Shown one piece after another: positions 8,144 to 17,200 of a stretch of DNA of 33,895 bases (position 1 is the stretch's first letter; each line of letters begins with the position of its first letter). This stretch comes from Lachnospiraceae bacterium TWA4. Lineage in GTDB: Bacteria > Bacillota > Clostridia > Lachnospirales > Lachnospiraceae. The stretch lies in NCBI GenBank assembly GCA_000875945.1, contig JPZU01000001.1:410676-444570 (forward strand), in the 5' to 3' direction. The notes beneath the pieces were generated by a model that was not told the DNA's origin, did not search any database, and saw nothing but the letters and a program-made list of their open reading frames with translations. Made by a program: the position numbers and the translations under genes.

Positions 8144-8635
8144 TTATTTTATATATGGTAAATCAACATCAAAGTTAACAATATACCATTTATCATCTTG
8201 CTTAATTAAATTAATTATTGCTTCACGTTTAAATTTCTCTCCAGCAATTTCAAAATTTATATGGCAACCGACACTAGCACTTGATTTCTTTACGCTACAT
8301 TTTGTATCTGAAATTTCTAATGAACTCAGGAAACTTCTTGGTTGAACTGTTGTTCCAAAAACCTGTCCAACAATAGTATCAACTATTCCATCAATAAAGT
8401 CCTCATAATCCTGACCAGTTGCTCCACTATATAATGCAAATGCTAATCGAATTGGATCTGAAATATCTGGATCAATTGAATCTAAAATTGCACGAACATC
8501 CATATTTTGACAAGCATATTCAAATTCATTAATCGAATTATTCACTTCCTCAGTATTCTTTCCAAAGCATCCTGTTAAGCAAATACTTAGAATTATTAAT
8601 AAAACAATAATCTTCATAAGATAGAACTTCTTCAT
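8144..8635 (-). CDS. Lipoprotein, candidate immunity protein of the lipase cassette
   Basis: 163-aa predicted lipoprotein starting MKKFYLMKII, with lipobox LTGC. The mature part begins with a helical segment and an acidic region (ILDSIDPDISDP) and ends in a strand-rich stretch (DDKWYIVNFDVDLPYI) reminiscent of NTF2-like DUF4878 lipoproteins. An upstream in-frame ATG at 8701 is rejected because GGAG lies eight bases above the ATG at 8635. It is the last gene of the long operon, directly after the frameshifted single-pass protein. Lipoprotein immunity proteins are known beside type VII-secreted lipases such as Staphylococcus aureus TslA, so a protective role against the 704-aa lipase is plausible, but this is inferred from position only. 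Confidence 0.65.
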   Translation of the reverse strand: MKKFYLMKIIVLLIILSICLTGCFGKNTEEVNNSINEFEYACQNMDVRAILDSIDPDISDPIRLAFALYSGATGQDYEDFIDGIVDTIVGQVFGTTVQPRSFLSSLEISDTKCSVKKSSASVGCHINFEIAGEKFKREAIINLIKQDDKWYIVNFDVDLPYIK

Positions 8636-8648
8636 ATGTAATACTCCA

Positions 8649-9398
8649 TTAATTCTCCATAGATTTTTGATATTTTTTATATAATTCATCAGATAAATCA
8701 CTTAGTATCTCTCCATGATTTTTCATATAATTTAAGACTTCCATTACTCGATTTGATTTCCTGTGATTTACTAAATTTTCCACTAGTTTAATGAAGAAAT
8801 CTTTTTGAGCATTAGTATTATCCGAAAGAAACTCAAGAGAAGCAATCGCTCTTTTATACTCGGAATGATTCGAACATTCCTCTGCAAAATAGAATACTAA
8901 TGAATCTACATTTTTATTTTTCTGATGTAATTCTTCAATTTGTTGGTAGGCTGTACTATAATTTTCTTCTTTTACTAATCTACGAATTTTTTGTATGGGT
9001 ATATTGGAAAAAACAAAATAATACCACCTATAATAATTAACGCTATAACTAGACCAATACCTAAAATTACTAAATCTCGTTTAGTTTCTTTTTTTACTCT
9101 ATCTTTTTCTTTACGAGCATACTCTGTTTCACTAGAAGTTTTTTCTTTTTAGTAGTTCCCTGAATCTTTAGTCTTTTATTTTAGGATTTTTAACTTTTTC
9201 TTTCTTATCAGATTGTTTAGGTAGCTCTTTTTTCGTCGAATGTTCTTCCTTAAACCCTTGTTTAGATTTTTCACCTTGGTCCTTCGTTTTAGGCTCTTCT
9301 ACATTTGTCTCATTATATCGTTTATTTTTTTTAGGTCTAAAAGACCAAGGAGCTCCATCATAAATACTTGTTCCTTTGTTCAAATCTTTTGAGGACAT
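8649..9398 (-). pseudogene. Single-pass membrane protein with helical extracytoplasmic domain, three frameshifts
   Basis: Reconstructed from three frames as one protein of about 250 aa. Order: a charged, low-complexity N-terminus (MSSKDLNKGTSIYDGAPWSF, then Lys/Glu-rich), a basic stretch, one transmembrane helix (LVILGIGLVIALIIIGGIILFF) and a helical, TPR-like domain (RRLVKEENYSTAYQQIEEL to KKYQKSMEN) ending at 8649. Frame changes fall at T4 (9174-9177), T6 (9139-9144) and A6 (9008-9013); one extra base in each run repairs the gene. Outside these runs I see no stop in the chosen frames, which favours miscalled runs or very recent damage. AAGGAAG precedes the ATG. Topology (cytoplasmic N-terminus, one helix, helical outer domain) resembles EssB, but no pseudokinase domain is seen, so I do not assign it. 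Confidence 0.6.
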
Positions 9399-9413
9399 GT
9401 CATACTTCTTCCT

Positions 9414-9608
9414 TTAATGTATTTTCTCTAGTCTACGAGCAGCTTTTCGATACTTATCTGCACACTTTTCTAAATCCTTTGTATACTTATTCGTATTCAT
9501 TCCTTGAATACTTGCTCTTATTTCATTTGCAACATTTTCAAGTTCTCTTGCAATAGAGTATAACTCAACAATACAACTATCTAATTCATGTTGAATATAA
9601 GAATCCAT
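9414..9608 (-). CDS. Small helical WXG100-like partner of the lipase
   Basis: 64-aa all-helical protein starting MDSYIQHELDSCIVELYSIA. It has two helices joined by a short turn (IQGMNTNKYTKDLE), the size and layout of the small YwqI/DUF5344-type and Tla-type proteins encoded beside type VII effectors. The start at 9608 is chosen for GGAGG five bases upstream; the in-frame ATG at 9659 lies inside the end of the lipase gene. It follows the lipase by 16 bases. In S. aureus the TslA lipase pairs through its C-terminal helical domain with small helical partners that target it for secretion; a similar role is inferred here. Confidence 0.6.
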   Translation of the reverse strand: MDSYIQHELDSCIVELYSIARELENVANEIRASIQGMNTNKYTKDLEKCADKYRKAARRLEKIH

Positions 9609-9624
9609 CTTAACCTCCGTACAC

Positions 9625-11739
9625 TTATACTTGAGATAAAACCCACTTTTCAGTATCATTATATCCTTTAAATAGTTTACTAACTGCCTCTGCCTTCTTT
9701 TTTATTTTTTCACCTTGATCAACATTCATATCTGCACGAGACAACTGATATTTATTAACTAAGGATGTAAATACTCCTTCTTCTTGTTCAATATTATTTT
9801 CACATAAATGACGATATAGATTATCTAATCTATAATCCATATTAGCCACTCGATTTGCTAATCGTTGCATTTGGTCAACAGCTTCTTGTAATCTCTTCAT
9901 GTCAATGCTTACAGGAGATTGTAAAAATCCCATAATCGAACGTACTAATGAATATAAAAATGGATTACACATTTTCATAGCTTGCATCGCCATCACTACT
10001 ATTAATGCACCCAGTTGTTTAAAGAAATTCTTCATTTCATTTACAAAAATTCCAATTTTTTCAGCAATGTGTTGTGCTGTCTGTACCAATGAGTTGATAA
10101 ATGATTTTAATTCATTAGTAATTTTTATTGTCATATCATTAACAAATTGACTGATTTTTTCTTGCATTTTTGCAATATCTTCTGTAAATGCTTTCCATTT
10201 TTCTTCAATGAATTTAATAGCTAAATAGACAATAGCTATTACTGCTATTACAACTGCCAGCTTACTAAGATTTTCAACATTAAATTTTTTCAATACAGCT
10301 ATTATTGGATTTAATAAGGTTAATTGAATAAATTTTACAAGTTTCTCAGCAATCTTCAATTTTATAAATTCTTTTAAAACCATTTGATTTGATAAGATTT
10401 CTTGCATGAGATTAACTGTATTTTTAATTGGATCCTTTTCTATGTATTTTGATAAATCATCAATATTTTTAATTCCTAAGCCTTCCAATTTTTGTTTTAT
10501 TTGCTCTCTTACTTCATTGTTATTAATTGCATCAAAAACAAAATATACCAATAATGCTTCAGCTGCGGATAAGAATTTTTCTTTTTCTGACTCTGATAAT
10601 TCATTTATATGCTTCACTAGTGAAGATGATGTAAGTATTGGATTCTCTTTAAATCTACCACCTATTCCCTCAAAATCTTCTACACCAGTTGAATAAATCC
10701 ACTCCCATAAAACAGTCATAAATACTTTTCGATGTTCCATAGATAATGATGCAAGCCAATCATCTAATGTTTCATTCATATACTTCGACAAATTTGATTG
10801 TTCCTTTGTTATAAATTCGCCTGTTTCAGGATTTATTTTCCATGAAAAACCATCATGATCCATTAATATTCCTGTATTTGTATCTACAAAAGTAAACTCA
10901 TTCTCATTCAATAATTGACCAATAATAGAATCGAATGGTGCAATTGCTGTTCCTTCTAATAGTTTAATCATTTGCTTATAAATTTCTAAATCTAAAGAAA
11001 CATCATTTCCATTAGAATCCTCATAATGAATTCCATCGACAAATCCTGGTCCATCATAATTGTACAATTTATTGATTCTGTCTCTTACCTCTTTATTACA
11101 AAATAAATAAGCATAAAGTGCATTATTACCACCTTTAGAATGTCCACCTAATTTTATATCTCCTTCAAGATACTTTGAGACTATATTTAGATACTCAACT
11201 GCACGTATTTGAGATTCAGTCATCGTATCATACGCCATATTGAAATCTTCACACCAACCCTCTAATGTGCCATCAGTTCCTCGATAAGCAATAAAGTTTT
11301 GTATTTTTCCATTTTCATCCGTATAAGTAAATATAAGAGCTGCAAATTGTTCTAATTTTTCTAATCCATCTACATCTTTATATGTTTTTTTAGTTTGATA
11401 AAAATTACTAACTTTTATATTTCCAAATCGAGTGTTCGCTCCAGATACAATTGCTTTAATTAACTCTTGAATAGCTGATGGTTTATCTGGATTCTTTTTA
11501 TTTTTTAACGCATCAAATTTTTCTGGAAAATTTGTCATAAAAAAGTCTAGCACATCTTTAAGCGTCATATCTTTACTATTTGGATTACTAGGATAATCCA
11601 ACCCCAAATCACTCCAGTCAATATACGCCAATTCAGCTAATACCAAGCCATCTGCTGAATTGAAAGGTTTTTCTTCAAATGATACATCTTTATTTGATTC
11701 TACGTACTTCACAAGATCCGACTTTTCTTCTTCTGCCAT
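9625..11739 (-). CDS. DUF2974/Mbeg1-like lipase with C-terminal helical targeting region; candidate type VII effector
   Basis: 704-aa protein without a signal peptide. Residues ~25-340 match the DUF2974 (Mbeg1-like) alpha/beta hydrolase family: FIAYRGTDG, the nucleophile elbow GGHSKGG with Ser201, YNYDGPGF and, near residue 295, MDHDGFSW containing the likely catalytic His. Residues ~380-700 are helical, with a hydrophobic segment (LAVVIAVIAIVYLAIKF, about residue 500), amphipathic helices and a coiled-coil-like end (LQEAVDQMQRLANRVANMDYRL). This N-lipase, C-helical order is the reverse of LXG toxins and matches the published arrangement of S. aureus TslA. It sits between a lipoprotein and a small helical protein, inside the secretion operon. 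Substrate inferred: phospholipid or other ester lipid. The ORF is intact. Confidence 0.78.
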   Translation of the reverse strand: MAEEEKSDLVKYVESNKDVSFEEKPFNSADGLVLAELAYIDWSDLGLDYPSNPNSKDMTLKDVLDFFMTNFPEKFDALKNKKNPDKPSAIQELIKAIVSGANTRFGNIKVSNFYQTKKTYKDVDGLEKLEQFAALIFTYTDENGKIQNFIAYRGTDGTLEGWCEDFNMAYDTMTESQIRAVEYLNIVSKYLEGDIKLGGHSKGGNNALYAYLFCNKEVRDRINKLYNYDGPGFVDGIHYEDSNGNDVSLDLEIYKQMIKLLEGTAIAPFDSIIGQLLNENEFTFVDTNTGILMDHDGFSWKINPETGEFITKEQSNLSKYMNETLDDWLASLSMEHRKVFMTVLWEWIYSTGVEDFEGIGGRFKENPILTSSSLVKHINELSESEKEKFLSAAEALLVYFVFDAINNNEVREQIKQKLEGLGIKNIDDLSKYIEKDPIKNTVNLMQEILSNQMVLKEFIKLKIAEKLVKFIQLTLLNPIIAVLKKFNVENLSKLAVVIAVIAIVYLAIKFIEEKWKAFTEDIAKMQEKISQFVNDMTIKITNELKSFINSLVQTAQHIAEKIGIFVNEMKNFFKQLGALIVVMAMQAMKMCNPFLYSLVRSIMGFLQSPVSIDMKRLQEAVDQMQRLANRVANMDYRLDNLYRHLCENNIEQEEGVFTSLVNKYQLSRADMNVDQGEKIKKKAEAVSKLFKGYNDTEKWVLSQV

Positions 11740-11741
11740 TT

Positions 11742-12424
11742 TTACTCACCTCTCAATTCACTAAATACTTGCTTCATTATTTTTTCACTTGATCCAATTG
11801 CGACCCTTAAATCACAGTCTTTTGCTAAAACATCTTCTATTTCTAATTGATTATATTCAGAATCGTCAACAAAATATAATTGGCTACATCCATAAATTGT
11901 ATCTTTCACTTTATTATCAAACTTTATATAATCTTCATAAATTGAATCTTGTTTTGATAAAATCAAATTTACAGTAGCTTCCACAGACTCTTCTTTAAAA
12001 AAGATTTTATATCAAAATTTTGAATATCATAACTTGCATCCTGATTAGGACGAAAAACATTAAGTGTTACAACCACTTTTACATTCTTCCATACTTTATT
12101 TGCTTCTTTTTGAGTCCATTCATTAATAGATGGAAGTAATTCAACTGAATAATAAGAATCTATCACTTTATATGAATCTTTATGTACCCATACAATAAAT
12201 TGTTCTAAAGGTTTTCCCTTTTCATAAGCAAATCCAGAATAATATTCCGTTTTAAAAGGTCCATTATTTTTTCTAGTTAGCGAATTAATAACGAAACTTT
12301 TATTATATTTTTTCTCTAAGTAACTCTTTGCTACAGATTCTGGATTTTTATTACTGCTTGTACACCCTAGTAAACCAAATAGTATGAATCCAATTACTAT
12401 ACAATGCTTAAAATTCAATTTCAT
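11742..12424 (-). CDS. Lipoprotein upstream of the lipase, split by a frameshift; candidate immunity protein
   Basis: The frame from 12424 gives a lipoprotein (MKLNFKHC, lipobox GLLGC) with a strand-rich body (FKTEYYSGFAYEKGKPLEQF) to about residue 143. It then runs into a nonsense tail. The next frame continues from 12002 as FFKEESVEATVNLILSK and ends SEKIMKQVFSELRGE at 11742. One extra base in the A6 run 11997-12002 (plus strand) makes one protein of about 228 aa. The downstream part alone would need a GTG start with a poor ribosome binding site. It ends two bases before the lipase start, so expression is tightly coupled. A lipoprotein anchored outside the membrane beside a secreted lipase is the expected setting for immunity; inferred. 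Confidence 0.62.
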
Positions 12425-12468
12425 TACTTCCACCCCATCAATTATCAAGAATAAACAACTAACTTTTT

Positions 12469-13005
12469 TTACTTAAAAATTTTTCCACATTTATCACATT
12501 CATAGTACCCACCTTCTGTATGTGTACTTGGAATAGCTCCTACAATATCACCATCTTCATCATATTTATAATTGATTTCATCTGTTACTTCTCGTTTTTG
12601 TACATAATGAATTCTTGTACTTGCACACTTAGGACAACAAGTTATGCCAGCTTTATGTTGTTCAGCAACTTTTTTGTTGATTTTATCTCTATAATTAGAA
12701 TATAGATATACAAGATATAAACCTACACAGAACAATCCTATATATACTAGACCTTGAATTTGTTTTTCAGTTATACTTCCTGTAGTGAAACTGAGTACAA
12801 GAACTAAAATTGTAAAAGCTACATTAGAAAGAACAATAGAAACTTTTATCATTAAATACATAAAAGCAATCCATACAATAAGTGTTATAAAGCCATTAAT
12901 TCCAATTCCACCTGTTCCTTTTTCACTCGCCATTATAGTAGCTAAAAAAGTAATCCATATAGTACCCATAAAAATCCAAAATCCGCGTTTTATTTTTGCA
13001 ATCAT
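12469..13005 (-). CDS. Four-helix membrane protein with C-terminal zinc ribbon
   Basis: 178 aa. Four predicted transmembrane helices lie at about residues 7-24, 38-55, 56-73 and 83-102. A cytoplasmic tail follows with two cysteine pairs (CCPKC and CDKCGK) that form a zinc ribbon separated by about 40 residues, including an acidic YKYDEDGD segment. AAGGAG precedes the ATG by 10 bases. It lies between the WXG100-like genes and the effector cassette, 35 bases after the last WXG100-like gene. I do not recognise a named family. It may be an accessory membrane component of the secretion system or belong to the effector cassette. Confidence 0.6.
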   Translation of the reverse strand: MIAKIKRGFWIFMGTIWITFLATIMASEKGTGGIGINGFITLIVWIAFMYLMIKVSIVLSNVAFTILVLVLSFTTGSITEKQIQGLVYIGLFCVGLYLVYLYSNYRDKINKKVAEQHKAGITCCPKCASTRIHYVQKREVTDEINYKYDEDGDIVGAIPSTHTEGGYYECDKCGKIFK

Positions 13006-13040
13006 ACTTCTAAAACTCCTTTATCGAAATAAACTATCAT

Positions 13041-13349
13041 CTATAAAGACTCAAATTTCTCTACAGCTTCTTGTACTGCATTATTATAACTTTGAACATT
13101 TCCAGAGAAACTTTTTAACCATTCCCCATAGCTAATTAATGACTTTTTAAATGTTTCAAAATTCTGTGCTGATTCACTAAATTTTTTACGTACAGAATCT
13201 CCTCCCTGACTATCAAAATATGATTTACTTCCATTAATCAGCTCACTTATTTTAGTTAAGCTTGAATAAATCTTCTCAACATTTGTAATAAGATCTTCAC
13301 CTGACTGTCTAACCTTTTGAATATCTAATTGACTTGTATAGCCTCCCAT
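13041..13349 (-). CDS. WXG100/ESAT-6-like small secreted protein
   Basis: 102-aa helical hairpin protein: a first helix (LDIQKVRQSGEDLITNVEKIY), a turn around SYFDSQGGDSV and a second helix (RKKFSESAQNFETFKKSLISY). The size and layout are those of WXG100 proteins, which leave the cell folded as dimers through EssC-type ATPases. The tryptophan of the WXG turn is missing: YFDSQGG stands there. A tryptophan occurs later (EWLKSF). AGGAGG lies eight bases above the ATG. It differs in sequence from the two neighbours, which resemble each other more. Confidence 0.72.
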   Translation of the reverse strand: MGGYTSQLDIQKVRQSGEDLITNVEKIYSSLTKISELINGSKSYFDSQGGDSVRKKFSESAQNFETFKKSLISYGEWLKSFSGNVQSYNNAVQEAVEKFESL

Positions 13350-13362
13350 ACTTATATCCTCC

Positions 13363-13656
13363 TTAACTATTCATTCCATTTCTAGCTTCGTTATAAATTT
13401 TTTCAATTTCATTTGCACATTCATCTAGTAAATTCGCATATTTTTCCATTAATTTTTTCACCTCTTCAGCTGAAACTTTGGGACCAGAATTATACTTATT
13501 TGCATATTCTTTATTTAAATCATCATTCCAATTATTGTGTAAAAACTGAACTATATCATCCATAGCTGTTTTAGCCTCCGAATAATTTTTTAATTCAGCT
13601 CGAATATCTCCTGCACAAGCTCTCATTTTAGGAGCATCAATTTTATCCATACTCAT
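13363..13656 (-). CDS. WXG100-like small protein with W-N-D turn
   Basis: 97-aa helical hairpin: a first helix (APKMRACAGDIRAELKNYSE), a turn at NNWNDDLNKEY and a second helix (AEEVKKLMEKYANLLDECA). The turn has the conserved Trp, but Asp replaces Gly (WND). It is clearly related to the next gene upstream (13684-13977) in the first helix (MRACAGDIRAELKNY against MKSGASQIESELRNF) and in the NLLDEC/SLLREC helix. Such pairs often form heterodimers. AAAGGA lies above two nearby starts; the first ATG (13656) or the one two codons later (13650) could be used. Confidence 0.75.
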   Translation of the reverse strand: MSMDKIDAPKMRACAGDIRAELKNYSEAKTAMDDIVQFLHNNWNDDLNKEYANKYNSGPKVSAEEVKKLMEKYANLLDECANEIEKIYNEARNGMNS

Positions 13657-13683
13657 TTTATCTTACATCCTTTCCATTTTTTA

Positions 13684-13977
13684 TTACCAAAGAAGAAATG
13701 AATTCCCATTGTCAATAGTATCTGAATAACGTTTCGAACATTCTCTTAACAAAGAAGCAAAATTTGAAATTGTTTTATATAAGTCCTCTGCTGCTGGCTT
13801 AGCTTCATTCCTATATAATCGAATAAATTGCCCTGACAATTGGTCTCTAAAATAATTAGCTCCCATCGTTTCAATAATTCGATCAATTTCCTTCCTTGCG
13901 CTGTCAAAATTTCTTAATTCACTTTCTATTTGACTTGCTCCAGACTTCATTCCTTCTGTATCATATCTATTTGACAT
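13684..13977 (-). CDS. WXG100-like small protein, paralogue of the next gene
   Basis: 97-aa helical hairpin with a first helix (GMKSGASQIESELRNFDSA), a turn at GANYFRDQLSGQF and a second helix (PAAEDLYKTISNFASLLREC). Tyr-Phe replaces the tryptophan motif in the turn. It ends in an aromatic tail (NSFLLW) that might act in place of the usual YxxxD/E-type export signal; that is a guess. AGGAGG stands directly above the ATG. It lies between the EsaB-like gene and its paralogue, where EsxA-type substrates sit in type VII loci. Confidence 0.72.
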   Translation of the reverse strand: MSNRYDTEGMKSGASQIESELRNFDSARKEIDRIIETMGANYFRDQLSGQFIRLYRNEAKPAAEDLYKTISNFASLLRECSKRYSDTIDNGNSFLLW

Positions 13978-13991
13978 AATCCCTCCTTCCC

Positions 13992-14243
13992 TTAGTATAA
14001 AAAGAACTTTGTTCCATTTTGAATCTCTGTCTCATAGACATATAAATCTGAATTAAATTCTAGTCCACTTTTTTGCTCACAAAGAACAGAACTTTCTGAT
14101 GCCAAATAAGCACCTTTTGAAAGCTTTGAGAATACAGAAGCAACTAGATTAGTCATAGTTCCAATCTGCATAGTCTTAGGAATAAAAAAGTCATAGACCA
14201 TATCTGCTGCTGGAAGCTTTACTTCTATTAAAATCTTATTCAT
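13992..14243 (-). CDS. EsaB/YukD-like ubiquitin-fold protein
   Basis: 83-aa protein starting MNKILIEVKLPAADMVYDFF. The opening strand with YDFFIPKTMQIG, a central helix (TNLVASVFSKL) and the closing block (LEFNSDLYVYETEIQNGTKF) follow the beta-grasp pattern of the YukD/EsaB family, a small cytoplasmic component of Firmicutes type VII systems. An in-frame ATG at 14282 is rejected: it lies inside the EssC gene, while GGGAGG sits eight bases above 14243. It starts 19 bases after the EssC stop. Position beside EssC and WXG100 genes supports the call. Confidence 0.78.
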   Translation of the reverse strand: MNKILIEVKLPAADMVYDFFIPKTMQIGTMTNLVASVFSKLSKGAYLASESSVLCEQKSGLEFNSDLYVYETEIQNGTKFFLY

Positions 14244-14262
14244 CCATCTATCCTCCCTTCCC

Positions 14263-17200
14263 TTACTCAATAACTTTGACAAAATTTAATTCAGATTCTT
14301 GAATAATATAAGCATATGGTGCCTTTGGATTCTGGCTAAAAGTCTTATCTTCTTTAAATAAAACGTGAGCACTTTTATCAGCTGTTAAAAGCATTCCATA
14401 ATTTGTAGGGAAAAAGCTCATTAGGCATTTCCCTTGAATCATAGCCACCATATTTTTCTGATTTTCAACAATTATGACATACATTCTATATTTCGTATTC
14501 AATACACGAACCATTGACAGTAAATTCACTCGACTTTGCTCATCAAGGTTTTCTACAATATCACTTGGGTGATTTAAAATAATCACAGTTGGATCAAATT
14601 CGGGAAGTGGCTTTCCAGTCTCTTTAGCTGCTTTTCCTTCCTCTGTCTCCTTTACTAACAGATTCCTAAGAATTTGTACTTTTTCTGATAAATCCACATC
14701 TAATGAGTTTAGCTCTATCACCTGTCCATTTTCAGGAATTGCCTGTTTAATTGCTTGAAGTATTGAATCCTTTTGATTTTTATGTGCATCATCATACATC
14801 AATACTTGTGTTGCTGACTTTGTTAAATCAATAAAAACAATTTCTTGATTTTCTCTATCAATTCCAATTGGAATTTTTTCTAATTTATACTCAAATTTTT
14901 TAGGTAGAACTACCTGTGGTTTTTCTTCTACTACAACTACATTTTCATTCTTTATACGTTTATTTTTTTGATAACAAAATCTTTGAATCTCTTCATAGAC
15001 ATTATCTGCACCTTCAAATACCATATCTGTTTGGAATTCACAGACAACATTATCTACTCGAATCAATCCTCGACCAATAAACTGTTCTGGAGTAATACCT
15101 TCGGTTTTACCTACCAATTCTCTATATTGGTCATCTGAATTTTGACGCAGGGTATATACATTTTTAAATAATGGTTGCATAGAATATGGAATTGAATTTG
15201 CAGAGGTTCCTGTCATCAATACAAACATTCCATACTTTGTACCTTCACGAGCAATCTGGATGATTGGCTGTCGTACAGTTGAAACTCCATCTATGAGGTT
15301 TTGGAAATTATGTATAATTATCAAAATATTCGGAATTGTATGACCTGAATTTACAATGTAATTTTGATAATTTCCACCAAAACGACGCATTTGTTCTCTA
15401 CGGCTTTCAAGTTCAGACAAAATCTCATCAAACATTTCTTCAATTGCCTGACGGTCACCTGCACCCACAAAAGTTCTCGTATAGTCTGACTCTTCAAATG
15501 CTTCTAATGCTCCTGAATCATAATCACAAAGATAGAAATTAATTTCCTCCACAGAATGATCTTCCATAATAGAAACTAGTACTTTATTTAAAAACTCTAA
15601 CTTGCCACTTCCACTCATACCATAGAGTAGTGCATTCCCCTGAGTCGTAAATGGTACAGTAAGAGGTAAATGCTTCTGATTTGAAAGATCATCATATTTG
15701 CCAATGGTTGGATTTAGTACAAAAGGCTCAATAGTCGTATCATAGATTATAGACTTCTTCTTTTGTGCTTTTGGTGCGGGTAATGGATTTAACCAAAGTT
15801 TTTCTGCATGTAACTGATTTTGCTTCGCCGTTTCACTAATAAATTGAACAATTGCATCAATCTGTTTTTCTGGAATTCCTTTAGGTCTAGGTCCTTTAGG
15901 TACAGATTCACGACCAATAACCAATCCTTGACTATTTAAAACTTCAATGTAATCACAACTATTTTTCTTCGCATGATCCGTTGGTTCATAAGTTGCACCT
16001 GACCAAGGAGATTGTCCATATTCAAAGACTTCATCATTACCCACTTGGAAATAGAATCGTCCAGCATTTGTAATTAAAGTTGCATCTGGTCGACCAATCA
16101 TGCCTTGACTATCCGAACGATCTTGTACCTTTAGACAAACTTTAAAGCGAACGTTACTTTTAATTTGATCATCTACAACTCCATCTGGTTTTTGTGTTGC
16201 TAAAATCAAGTGAACTCCCAGACTTCGTCCAATTCGTGCAATACGAATTAATTGCCCCATAAAATCCCCATGCTGTTGTTTAAGTTCAGCAAATTCATCT
16301 GAAATTAAAACCAAATGAGGCAATGGTTTTAGACTGTGATCATCTTGACGCAACTTTTGATACTTATAAATATCAATATTACTAATTTTTTTCTGTTCAC
16401 TAATTTCCTTAAATAATTTCTGGCGTTTTTCTAACTCATGTTCTATTGCTAAAAATGACCTCTTTAATTCATTACCGTCTAAGTTTGTAATTAATCCTGC
16501 AGTATGAGGTAAGTCTTTAAAGATATCTGCCATTCCACCACCTTTAAAGTCAATTAAAACAAAGGCAACATCTTCTGGTGAATAATTGATTGCTAAAGAA
16601 GCAATATATGAAATAATAAATTCACTCTTACCAGATCCTGTCATACCTGCAATAACCCCATGAGGTCCATGATTTTTTTCATGAATATCTAAATCTATAA
16701 AATATCCATCACTGTCAATACCAATTGGAGCTGCAAGTGTATCAACTGCTGAATTTTCACGCCACCTTCGAATTAAATCTAAATGTTCTGGTTTTCCAAC
16801 CTCAAACATCTCCATAAACGTATACTGTGTAGGCAAACGCTTTGTAACCGATGGTGAATCCAAATGAATATTAGACATCTGAATAAAGATATCCTCTGGG
16901 TTTAACTCATATCCAATTCGCTCCTGACATATCGTAGAATTTCCAGTAATATCATTATAATCAGCTAGAGTTACCTCTATATTCTCGTATTTTTCAGGAA
17001 ATTTTGCTCTATCTGATTCATGAATTAAATCGATAACATAAGAACAAGCTTTAGGTAAATACTGTCTATCATCATACATTGCAATCATTGTGATATTAGC
17101 ACTATCTGGAGATTGATACAGCTCCTTAATAGCTTGTGCATGTTCAGCTAACTCTTTATCAGCAGCAAAAATCAAGTAGTAAGGTCCTACTAACTCATTT

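Noticed and set aside
8649-9398. EssB homologue
   Set aside because: Topology is similar, but the N-terminus is short, polar and low-complexity with no pseudokinase pattern, so position and topology alone are not enough.
9625-11739. LXG toxin
   Set aside because: No LXG-type N-terminal domain is present; the enzyme domain is at the N-terminus and the helical region at the C-terminus, the reverse of LXG proteins.
11742-11984. Separate 80-aa gene before the lipase
   Set aside because: It would need a GTG start with a poor ribosome binding site, and its upstream in-frame sequence (FFKEESVEA) joins smoothly to the lipoprotein after one base change in a six-base run. I treat it as the end of the lipoprotein.
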